A stretch of DNA of 6,222 bases from an uncultured Limnohabitans sp. (GTDB taxonomy: Bacteria > Pseudomonadota > Gammaproteobacteria > Burkholderiales > Burkholderiaceae_C), in assembly GCF_937889215.1 (NCBI RefSeq), contig NZ_CALBEX010000168.1, positions 1 to 6,222 of the forward strand, given 5' to 3'. The translations under genes and the position numbers were made by a program. Shown piece by piece: positions 1 through 5,412 of this stretch. The notes under the pieces are model-generated. The model made no database searches, was not told where the DNA came from, and worked only from the letters and a program-made list of their open reading frames with translations. Numbering within the stretch: the first letter of the stretch is position 1; every line of letters starts with the position of its first letter.

Positions 1-1034
1 CAATGGCGTTGCGGGTCGTAGGCCAGCAGCTTTTGGCCGCGCAGGCTGCGGCGCAAATTTTCGGCCAAGGGTTTGGCCATGCGCACGGCAAAAACACCGG
101 CTTTCTCAAGCGGGCGCTCGACAAACGAGGCGATGTCACCGGCTGCGAACACCAGCGGGTCGTTCAGCGTTTGCAGTTGGGGATGCACCAGGATGAAGCC
201 TTGCTTGTCGAGCGCCAGACCCGTGCTTTGAAGCCAAGCGGGGCCACCGGCCTGGGTCACCCACAGGGTTTCGTCGGCATCGAAGGTGCGGCCGTTGCGG
301 GTGTGCAGGCAACCAGGCGAGACCTGCACCACTTCGGCTTGCGTGTGCACTTCGACGTTGCGCTCCTGCAGCACCTGCACAAAGCGTTGGCGCACGCGGG
401 GGTTGTGCGTGGGCAAGATGGTGTCGCCCGAGGTCAGCAGCACAAATTTCAGGTCTTCTGGGTTGCGTCCCAGCGCCTTGAGTTCGTGGCGCAAACGGTA
501 TTGCATGGACAGCACCAGCTCCACACCGCCCGCGCCTGCACCCACCACCGCAATCGTCATACGGCCCCGGTGCACCGGCCACTGGCGGGCTTTGTCCAGC
601 AGGGCCAACCAACGCTGGTTGAATTGTGCGATCGGCTTGACGGGTATTGCCAGACTTTGTGCGCCCTCAACCTGACGCACTTGAGGTGTTGAGCCGATGT
701 TGATGGACAACAGGTCATACGCCACGGGCGGGCGGTTTTGGCAAATGACTTGCTGGGTTTGGCGGTCGATGCCGACCACCGCATCGTGGTAGAGCCGCGC
801 CCCGGCGAAGGCGCAGAGGCGGCCCAGGTCGATGTGCACTTCGTCAAAGCTGTAATGGCCCGAGATGTAGCCCGGCAACATGCCCGAGTAGGGGGTGTCG
901 ATGTCGGTGCAGATCACGGTGATTCGCACCCCCGGCTCGGGCTTCATGGCGAACATGCGCAGCACGCCCACATGGCTGTGCCCACCACCGACCAGCACCA
1001 GGTCGCGCAGCACGGGTTGATTGGAAGATTGCAT
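1..1034 (-). CDS. FAD/NAD(P)-dependent pyridine nucleotide-disulfide oxidoreductase of the SelD-associated type (3' end outside window; possible fusion to SelD/SenC)
   Basis: The reading frame runs open from an ATG at 1034 to the window edge: 344 complete codons and no stop. Visible motifs are an N-terminal FAD-binding glycine cluster (VGGGHSHVG, residues 15-23), a second dinucleotide-binding motif for NAD(P)H (VVGAGAGGVE, 163-172), and a C-terminal FAD motif (FAAGDIA, 296-302) followed by KAGVFAVRMAKPLAENL (311-327). No CxxxxC redox disulfide is visible. This pattern fits the family (TIGR03169, recalled from memory) that occurs beside selenide, water dikinase SelD or fused to its N-terminus, and is often misnamed NADH dehydrogenase. 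The ATG follows the senB TGA with no gap, so the two are probably translated in a coupled way; the ribosome binding site is weak. I infer a redox role in supplying or activating selenium for selenophosphate synthesis. Whether a SelD domain follows cannot be seen. The family is fairly certain, the exact function is not. Confidence 0.88.
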   Translation of the reverse strand, partial: MQSSNQPVLRDLVLVGGGHSHVGVLRMFAMKPEPGVRITVICTDIDTPYSGMLPGYISGHYSFDEVHIDLGRLCAFAGARLYHDAVVGIDRQTQQVICQNRPPVAYDLLSINIGSTPQVRQVEGAQSLAIPVKPIAQFNQRWLALLDKARQWPVHRGRMTIAVVGAGAGGVELVLSMQYRLRHELKALGRNPEDLKFVLLTSGDTILPTHNPRVRQRFVQVLQERNVEVHTQAEVVQVSPGCLHTRNGRTFDADETLWVTQAGGPAWLQSTGLALDKQGFILVHPQLQTLNDPLVFAAGDIASFVERPLEKAGVFAVRMAKPLAENLRRSLRGQKLLAYDPQRH

Positions 1035-2024
1035 TCAAAGGGTCCAGAGATCTTGCACCCAGCGGTGCAAGGCGGCGCGTTCGGCCTGCGGTTCAAACAA
1101 GGGTGCGCGCAAGGCGCATTGATCCCTCAAGTGTGCCACCAGTGCCGCATGGTCGCCCTGCGCCCGGCAAGCCAGCATCAACCGGGCCAGCGCGGGGGCA
1201 TCACCGGGCTCGAAGTAGCCCGCGTAATCCTCTCCCAGCAGGCCCACATTGCCGTCGATGCGCGAGGCCAGCACAGGCGTGCCGCTGCACACCGCATCCA
1301 TCAGCACATGCGCGCCGCCTTCCATGCGGCTGCAGTGCACCAGCAGGTGCGCGCGCTGGATGCGCTGCAGGGTTTGGGCATGGGGCAGCGCCCCCAGCCA
1401 GCGGTAGTGCGGGCTTTGCGCCTGCGTGGCCTGTGCGGCTTGGCCCAGCGCCGCATCGAGCGGTGCACCAATGTGATCGATCAAGATGCCGCTGACGGGG
1501 GGGAGCAAGCGGGCTGCGGCCATCAAGGTCAGCGGATCTTTCTCGTCGCGCAAGTGGCCCACCATCACCACGCGCAAGTGGCGATGTGTTTTGGGCAAGG
1601 TCTGGCGCGTGCTGGTCGACTGAAAGATCACGCGGGCCTTGGTTTGGTGCTGGGGCGGCAGGCTGCGTACGCCCAGGCCTTGTAAGACCACCAGCGAATG
1701 CGCCAAGGCCAACGAGCGCTGCGCCTGCGGGTCGTGCGCGATGTCGCGGTACAGGTCGGTGCCGGTCAGCACCACACCCAGGCCGCGCTGGCCGTGCCGC
1801 GCGTGCCAAGCCTCTACGGCTTCGGCGGAGCGGCGGGCGTGCAGGGCCAACATGACGTCGTCATCGCCGGCCTCTGCGTCGGGCCACTGGCGCACGATGC
1901 GGGCAGAATGCGCAGACAACAACTGCTGCCAGCGGCGTGCCGTTTGCCAGTTGCCGTTGTTGGCGTCGGCCAAGGCAGGGCTGACAATCACCACTCGAAG
2001 TTTTTGCATGGGCGGTTTATACAT
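1035..2024 (-). CDS. senB: SenB-like selenosugar synthase (GT4-type glycosyltransferase)
   Basis: A 329-residue protein with a GT-B, GT4-like layout. The N-terminal half has VVIVSPALADANNGNWQTA (residues 11-29) and VVLTGTDLYRD (84-94). The C-terminal half has VVMVGHLRDEKDPLTLM (152-168) and the donor-site stretch SRMEGGAHVLMDAVCSGTPV (232-251). In SenB, as described for the selenoneine pathway, selenophosphate and a UDP-sugar are joined to form a 1-selenosugar, the selenium donor for SenA. The call rests on family resemblance plus adjacency to an EgtB/SenA-like gene and a SelD-associated oxidoreductase. The start at 2024 is preferred because GAGGT (2035-2039, read on the minus strand) lies 10 bases upstream. 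An in-frame ATG at 2009 would give 324 residues but has no ribosome binding site. The frame is open up to 2285, but that extension is low-complexity and runs antisense to senA. The usual second glutamate of the EX7E motif is an aspartate here (E235, D243). The protein is probably cytoplasmic, with no signal peptide or membrane segment seen. A general GT4 glycosyltransferase is the alternative. Confidence 0.85.
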   Translation of the reverse strand: MYKPPMQKLRVVIVSPALADANNGNWQTARRWQQLLSAHSARIVRQWPDAEAGDDDVMLALHARRSAEAVEAWHARHGQRGLGVVLTGTDLYRDIAHDPQAQRSLALAHSLVVLQGLGVRSLPPQHQTKARVIFQSTSTRQTLPKTHRHLRVVMVGHLRDEKDPLTLMAAARLLPPVSGILIDHIGAPLDAALGQAAQATQAQSPHYRWLGALPHAQTLQRIQRAHLLVHCSRMEGGAHVLMDAVCSGTPVLASRIDGNVGLLGEDYAGYFEPGDAPALARLMLACRAQGDHAALVAHLRDQCALRAPLFEPQAERAALHRWVQDLWTL

Positions 2025-2025
2025 G
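2007..2025. promoter_or_regulatory. Overlapping divergent start codons of senA and senB (two CATG palindromes)
   Basis: The sequence CATG occurs at 2007-2010 and again at 2022-2025. Because CATG is its own reverse complement, each copy supplies an ATG on both strands: minus-strand ATGs at 2009 and 2024 are in the senB frame, and plus-strand ATGs at 2008 and 2023 are in the senA frame. Depending on which are used, the two coding regions overlap by 2 to 17 bases or are 13 bases apart. Any promoter for one gene must then lie within the coding sequence of the other, unless senA really starts further downstream. Confidence 0.7.
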
Positions 2026-3297
2026 AATGGCAGTACCTCGGTGGGTGCAGGGCAGACCACCCCTAGCGCAAGCTCCGGCGGGCTTTTTGACGGGTCGTCT
2101 CCAGGCTGCCTGGGGCCTGTGCACAGCGCCGCTCGCACGGCCAGTGCGGCGGATTTGGCCCAGTCCCTGCAACGCACCCGCGAGCGCACGCTGGGCCTGA
2201 TACAGGCTTGGCAAAACGCCATGCCCGATCTGTCGGTGACGCCTTTGCCGGGCATGAACCCGCCGCTGTGGGAGTGGGGCCACATCGCCTGGTTTCAGGA
2301 GTGGTGGACGGTGCGCAACCGCCAGCGCCACCTGGGCACCCGCAGTCCCAGCAGCGGCGCGGACTTTGACGCCTCGCTGCTGCGCGATGCCGATGCGCTC
2401 TACAACTCCAGCGAGGTCGCGCACGACAGCCGTTGGTCGCTGCCTTTGCCCGATCTGGCCGGAACGCAGGCCTATTTGGCGCAGGTGCTGCAGCGCAGCT
2501 TGGACCACCTGCAAGACGCCCTTGTTGCCGGTCAGGGTGCGAGCGACGAAGCGCTGTACTTTTGGCGCTTGGTGCTGCAGCACGAAGACATGCACAACGA
2601 AGCCTCGGTCTACATGGCGCAAGGCCTGGGCTTGGAGTTACCACCGGCCTTGTGCTGGCGTGAACCTGCATCCGGGGCTGCTGCTGCACAAGCAAAGCCC
2701 GTGGGTCGGTCCGGGGGCATTTGGGTGCCCGCGCAGGTTTACACCTTGGGCCATGCGGGGCCAGGTTTCGCTTTTGATAACGAGTGCCATGCCCATCCGA
2801 AGTCGTTGGACGCATTCGAAATCGACGCAGCCGCCGTGACCTGGGCGCGTTACCTGCCTTTTGTGCAGGCCACTGGACAGGCCTTGCCCCCTTATGTGCG
2901 ACTCGCGCAAGAGGGGTGGCAAGTGCAGCGTTTTGGCCATTGGCAGGCGCTGGACTTGCAAGCCCCGGCGGTGCACCTCAATGCGCTCGATGCCCAGGCT
3001 TGGTGCCAATGGGCAGGCAGGCGCTTGCCCACCGAGCTGGAATGGGAATGTGCGGCGCAGCAGCTTGGCTTTGAGTGGGGACAAGTCTGGGAATGGACGG
3101 CCAGCGACTTTGCGCCCTATCCGGGTTTTGAGGTGCACCCCTACCGCGATTATTCAGAACCTTGGTGGCACAACCACCGCGTGTTGCGTGGGGCCTGCGC
3201 TGCCACCTCGGCGCATGTGGTGGATGCACGGTATCGCAACTTCTTTGTGCCCCAGCGCCGCGACATCTTTGCCGGGTTTCGCTCGGTCAATCTTTGA
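2023..3297 (+). CDS. senA: SenA-like selenoneine synthase (EgtB-family non-heme iron enzyme)
   Basis: A 424-residue protein with two domains. A DinB-like helical domain (about residues 42-205) carries the likely three-histidine iron site: H87 in WEWGHIAWFQEWW, and H187 and H191 in LQHEDMHNEA. A C-terminal formylglycine-generating-enzyme/sulfatase-modifying-like domain (about 231-422) shows GRRLPTELEWECA (332-344), VWEWTASDF (355-363), VLRGACAAT (387-395) and RNFFVPQRRDIFAGFR (405-420). This is the EgtB architecture. EgtB oxidatively attaches sulfur to hercynine; SenA uses a selenosugar to make selenoneine. SenA is chosen over EgtB because senB lies divergently next door with a SelD-type partner. 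The start at 2023 is uncertain: residues 1-41 are Gly/Ser/Ala-rich and look non-conserved, ribosome binding signals are weak, and ATG 2008 or GTG 2119 are in-frame alternatives. Where such proteins usually show LRGGS, this one has LRGAC. An ergothioneine-making EgtB is the main alternative. Confidence 0.85.
   Translation: MNGSTSVGAGQTTPSASSGGLFDGSSPGCLGPVHSAARTASAADLAQSLQRTRERTLGLIQAWQNAMPDLSVTPLPGMNPPLWEWGHIAWFQEWWTVRNRQRHLGTRSPSSGADFDASLLRDADALYNSSEVAHDSRWSLPLPDLAGTQAYLAQVLQRSLDHLQDALVAGQGASDEALYFWRLVLQHEDMHNEASVYMAQGLGLELPPALCWREPASGAAAAQAKPVGRSGGIWVPAQVYTLGHAGPGFAFDNECHAHPKSLDAFEIDAAAVTWARYLPFVQATGQALPPYVRLAQEGWQVQRFGHWQALDLQAPAVHLNALDAQAWCQWAGRRLPTELEWECAAQQLGFEWGQVWEWTASDFAPYPGFEVHPYRDYSEPWWHNHRVLRGACAATSAHVVDARYRNFFVPQRRDIFAGFRSVNL
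2035..2039 (-). promoter_or_regulatory. Ribosome binding site of senB deciding the 2024 start
   Basis: Read on the minus strand this is GAGGT, 10 bases before the ATG at 2024 and 25 bases before the ATG at 2009. It is the only Shine-Dalgarno-like sequence nearby, so it favours the longer 329-residue SenB. The spacing is somewhat long, so support is moderate. Confidence 0.45.
2070..2088 (+). other. Terminator-like hairpin within the first codons of senA
   Basis: AAGCTC (2070-2075) and GGGCTT (2080-2085) pair as a 6-base stem with one G-U pair around the tetraloop CGGC. The run of T continues to 2088. It has the form of a small intrinsic terminator or attenuator on the plus strand, 47 bases into the annotated senA frame. 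It may be chance in GC-rich DNA, or it may mean that this stretch is an untranslated leader and senA starts later, for example at GTG 2119. Confidence 0.3.
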
Positions 3298-3301
3298 GGT
3301 T

Positions 3302-4315
3302 TCAGGCGTGTGAGGCCTGCCCCTTGCGCAGCAGCTCGTCGATCAGCAGATGGGTTTTCAGGGCATCTTCTCCGGTGACCCGAGGTGCGCGGGTTTGTTC
3401 GATCGCATCGATGAAATCGGTCAACAAGTCGCGGTGCGGCTCGTGCGAAAAATCCATCATGTTGACGCCGCTGCCGGTGCCCCCTTCGCTGTGCACGCTC
3501 AAAGGCTCACCTTGCAGAAAGTTCACCTGCAGATCGGCTCCGGTAAGCCTTGCGCTGCCCAGTGTGCCGATGACCTCGATCGTCTCTGGGAAACCTGGAA
3601 ACATGGCGGTTGTGGCCATCAGGTCACCGGGTGCACCATTGCCCAAAACCAACAGCGCGCTGACATGGTCTTCGGTCTCCATTTGGTGCAAACGTGTTTG
3701 CCGCACCACCGAGGCCGTGACCGATTTCACCCCCACCAACGCTTGAAACAGGTTCAGGGTGTGGATGGCTTGAGTTAGCAACACACCGCCGCCGTCGCGT
3801 GCCAAAGTGCCCCGGCCCAGCTCCTGGTAATAGGCTTGAGAACGCCACCACGGCACACGCACCGATGCGGCCTGGATTTCTCCCAGGCGGCCTGAGTCAA
3901 GCACCTCTTGCAAGACCAGCGATGCGGGACGGAACCGGTGTTGCAGCACCACGCCTAAATGCAGCCCACTTTGCTGGGCCAGCGCTACCAGTTGTTGTGA
4001 GCGCTCAAGATTGAGCTCCAGCGGTTTTTCAAGCAACACATGTTTGCCTGCGGCAAAGCAACGCTGGCAGATGTCCAAGTGGTTGGAAGGTGGCGTCGCC
4101 ACAATCACCGCCTGGACCAGCGGGTCGGCCAGTGCCTCGTCCAGCGTGCTCACCAAGCGCACAGGGCCGGTGTAAGGCTGGATGCGATCAAGGTGAGGGT
4201 GACGCGTCACGGCATAGCGCAGGTCAATGCGTTCGGTCAGGTCTTGCAGGCTGCGCAGGTGAGGCTGAGTGGCTGCACCCAAGCCCACCAGGGCCATGCC
4301 CAGGCGCGCGCTCAT
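3302..4315 (-). CDS. Gfo/Idh/MocA-family NAD(P)-dependent oxidoreductase
   Basis: A 337-residue protein, a usual length for this family of dehydrogenases acting on sugars, inositols and related polyols. The N-terminal Rossmann fold starts with LGMALVGLGAA (residues 5-15). The cofactor and active-site motif EKP is at 96-98 (HVLLEKPLEL). The C-terminal alpha/beta domain contains DGGGVLLTQAIHTLNLF (174-190), with H185 at the position of the family's catalytic histidine; the aspartate often seen in this GGG-x-D-x-H motif is replaced by T/Q, as in some sugar-nucleotide and glycoside-oxidising branches. The ATG at 4315 is chosen because it overlaps the TGA of the upstream dehydrogenase (ATGA) and begins right before the Rossmann strand; the frame is open to 4405 but that extension lies inside the upstream gene. 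The substrate is unknown. The gene ends 4 bases from the end of senA, tail to tail. It is probably cytoplasmic and cotranscribed with the gene at 4312-5211. Confidence 0.9.
   Translation of the reverse strand: MSARLGMALVGLGAATQPHLRSLQDLTERIDLRYAVTRHPHLDRIQPYTGPVRLVSTLDEALADPLVQAVIVATPPSNHLDICQRCFAAGKHVLLEKPLELNLERSQQLVALAQQSGLHLGVVLQHRFRPASLVLQEVLDSGRLGEIQAASVRVPWWRSQAYYQELGRGTLARDGGGVLLTQAIHTLNLFQALVGVKSVTASVVRQTRLHQMETEDHVSALLVLGNGAPGDLMATTAMFPGFPETIEVIGTLGSARLTGADLQVNFLQGEPLSVHSEGGTGSGVNMMDFSHEPHRDLLTDFIDAIEQTRAPRVTGEDALKTHLLIDELLRKGQASHA
4312..4315 (-). other. ATGA stop/start overlap coupling two dehydrogenase genes
   Basis: On the minus strand ATG (4315-4313) of the Gfo/Idh/MocA gene overlaps TGA (4314-4312) of the hydroxyacid dehydrogenase. 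This is the classic arrangement for translational coupling and indicates one transcript and a shared pathway. Confidence 0.85.
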
Positions 4316-5211
4316 GAGCGGCCCGAGCCGATTTTGACTTGGTTGATTTGCGCTTGGGCTTTTACCAGGGAAGGCACCAGCTCCTGACCATAGCCCAAGG
4401 CGCAAGCAGTGACCAGACTTTGGTGCACGCTGGTGCCGACCAATGAGGGTGCTTTCACGCTTTCGGTCAGGTGCACGTAGTAGCGCAAGTCTTTCGATGC
4501 ATTGTTCAGCTCGAACTTCAGGCCGGTGTAATCACCCTCGAGTGTTTTGGCCATGGCCTGGAACAAACCTGAGTTGACAGCGCCGGCCGACACCACGCGG
4601 ACCAGTTGGCTGACATCGATGCCCGCTTTGGCACCCACGGCAAAGGCTTCGGCCGCCGCTGTGGTGATGGCCTGCCCAAGAAAGTTGTTCAGCAGCTTGA
4701 TGACATGGGCGGCGCCCATTTCACCGACGTGGAAAATATTTTCGCAATAGGCCTTGAACACCGGCTCCAGAAGGGCAAACACCTCTGGCGAAGCGCCCAC
4801 CATGGTGTTGAGTTTGCCAGCTTCTGCCTCCACGGGGGTGCGCGCCAATGGGGCATCGACCAGGGTCATGCCTACGGCCTGGCAGCGGGCCGCCAAGCGA
4901 CGCGTGGAATCGGGTTCGCTGGTGGACGCGTCGATGACAACAAGGCCTTTTCGTGCCTGGCTGAGCAGCCCGTTCGGACCTTCCAGGGCAGCCTCTACCT
5001 GGGGGGAACCTGTGACGCAGAGGATGACCGCATCGCAACCGGCAAGGTCTGAGTGCTGCGCAACGAGTTGGGCCCCAGCGGCCAGAAGATCCTGCAGCGG
5101 CGCATGGCGGCTGTGGGCGGTCACAGAAAGCCGAAAGCCTTTGGCCAGCAAATTCTTGCCAATGCCGTGTCCCATCAGGCCAGAGGCACCGATTAAACCA
5201 ATGTGTTTCAT
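4312..5211 (-). CDS. 3-hydroxyisobutyrate dehydrogenase-like beta-hydroxyacid dehydrogenase
   Basis: A 299-residue protein, the usual length of this NAD(P)-dependent family (3-hydroxyisobutyrate, tartronate semialdehyde, glyoxylate/succinic semialdehyde and related reductases). The Rossmann motif is GLIGASGLMG (residues 5-14), one residue longer than the usual GxGxMG. The substrate-binding region DASTSEPDSTRR is at 94-105. The second signature begins DAP (119-121) but reads DAPLARTPVEAEAGKL rather than the usual DAPVSGG form. The catalytic lysine is K172 in GAAHVIKLLNN (166-176), with N176 also conserved, and KDL is at 240-242. The start ATG at 5211 has an AAGAAG-like ribosome binding site 4 bases upstream and sits at the natural beginning of the fold. 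It is the first gene of a two-gene minus-strand unit and diverges from a TRAP binding protein gene, which suggests a role in catabolism of an imported hydroxy-acid or sugar derivative. The exact substrate cannot be assigned. Confidence 0.9.
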   Translation of the reverse strand: MKHIGLIGASGLMGHGIGKNLLAKGFRLSVTAHSRHAPLQDLLAAGAQLVAQHSDLAGCDAVILCVTGSPQVEAALEGPNGLLSQARKGLVVIDASTSEPDSTRRLAARCQAVGMTLVDAPLARTPVEAEAGKLNTMVGASPEVFALLEPVFKAYCENIFHVGEMGAAHVIKLLNNFLGQAITTAAAEAFAVGAKAGIDVSQLVRVVSAGAVNSGLFQAMAKTLEGDYTGLKFELNNASKDLRYYVHLTESVKAPSLVGTSVHQSLVTACALGYGQELVPSLVKAQAQINQVKIGSGRS

Positions 5212-5290
5212 GCGCTTCTTTCATGTGATGATTCAAAACAGAGGTCCAAGTTATCACTTCTAGACGGGCTGAGACCAGCAGCGCAGGACA

Positions 5291-5308
5291 CCTAGGCGAC
5301 AGCCTAGG
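5291..5308. promoter_or_regulatory. Perfect 7-base inverted repeat, candidate operator
   Basis: CCTAGGC (5291-5297) and GCCTAGG (5302-5308) are exact reverse complements separated by GACA. Each arm also contains the palindrome CCTAGG, so two such sites stand 12 bases apart. No T-run follows on the plus strand, so it is unlikely to be an intrinsic terminator. Its place between divergent genes suits a dimeric regulator. No regulator gene is in the window. Confidence 0.5.
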
Positions 5309-5317
5309 GTTGAACAC

Positions 5318-5348
5318 ATGGTTTTCCCCAAGACTGTTCCCAAACCAT
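5318..5348. repeat. Inverted repeat ATGGTTT/AAACCAT
   Basis: ATGGTTT (5318-5324) and AAACCAT (5342-5348) are exact reverse complements with a 17-base spacer. The spacer contains a loose direct repeat of TTCCCC and TTCCC. It could be a second regulator site near the TRAP gene promoter, or chance. Confidence 0.3.
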
Positions 5349-5366
5349 TGGCCCAAAGTGAAACAA

Positions 5367-5390
5367 GGAGCAACGCACACTTGTTGTTCC
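5367..5390 (+). other. Possible leader stem-loop upstream of the TRAP binding protein gene
   Basis: GGAGCAAC (5367-5374) and GTTGTTCC (5383-5390) can form an 8-base stem with one G-U pair and an 8-base loop, ending 9 bases before the Shine-Dalgarno sequence. It may stabilise the message or affect translation of this probably highly expressed gene. No known RNA family is recognised. Confidence 0.3.
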
Positions 5391-5399
5391 GACCATTAC

Positions 5400-5405
5400 A
5401 GGAGA
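5400..5405 (+). promoter_or_regulatory. Ribosome binding site of the TRAP binding protein gene
   Basis: AGGAGA lies 7 bases before the ATG at 5413, a near-ideal Shine-Dalgarno sequence and the strongest in the window. It fixes the start of the signal peptide. Confidence 0.85.
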
Positions 5406-5412
5406 CAAACAA

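Larger units (their letters stand above)
5212..5412. promoter_or_regulatory. Divergent intergenic control region
   Basis: These 201 bases separate the minus-strand dehydrogenase unit from the plus-strand TRAP binding protein and must hold both promoters. The region is visibly richer in A and T than the flanking dehydrogenase gene. No convincing -35/-10 pair stands out on either strand. TTGAAC at 5310-5315 (plus) and GATAAC-like bases near 5250 (minus) are the best but weak candidates. Three inverted repeats are listed separately. Confidence 0.6.

Noticed and set aside
3..692. Long plus-strand open frame opposite the oxidoreductase gene.
   Set aside because: It is antisense to, and codon-aligned with, a frame showing clear FAD/NAD motifs. 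Its translation is rich in His/Gln/Arg with no recognisable domain.
738..1685. 315-codon plus-strand open frame over the senB and oxidoreductase genes.
   Set aside because: It spans the junction of two well-supported minus-strand genes and has a shadow-like His/Gln/Ala-rich composition.
1639..2022. Upstream extension of senA to the ATG at 1639.
   Set aside because: It would overlap most of the N-terminal half of senB, and the extra residues look like antisense sequence of the glycosyltransferase.
2025..2285. Upstream extension of senB to the ATG at 2285.
   Set aside because: The extra 87 residues lie opposite the senA helical domain and lack family features; the protein begins naturally at the strand after residue 8 of the 2024 start.
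3303..3319. CAGGC/GCCTG inverted repeat as a terminator between the convergent genes.
   Set aside because: The stem is only 5 bases, no T-run follows on either strand, and most of it lies in the coding end of the Gfo/Idh/MocA gene.
4316..4405. Upstream extension of the Gfo/Idh/MocA gene to the ATG at 4405.
   Set aside because: It lies within the dehydrogenase gene; the ATGA overlap at 4312-4315 and the position of the Rossmann motif favour the shorter form.
4721..5380. 219-codon minus-strand open frame over the hydroxyacid dehydrogenase start and intergenic region.
   Set aside because: It is a frame-shifted shadow of the dehydrogenase with arginine/proline/cysteine-rich translation, and it runs through the divergent control region.
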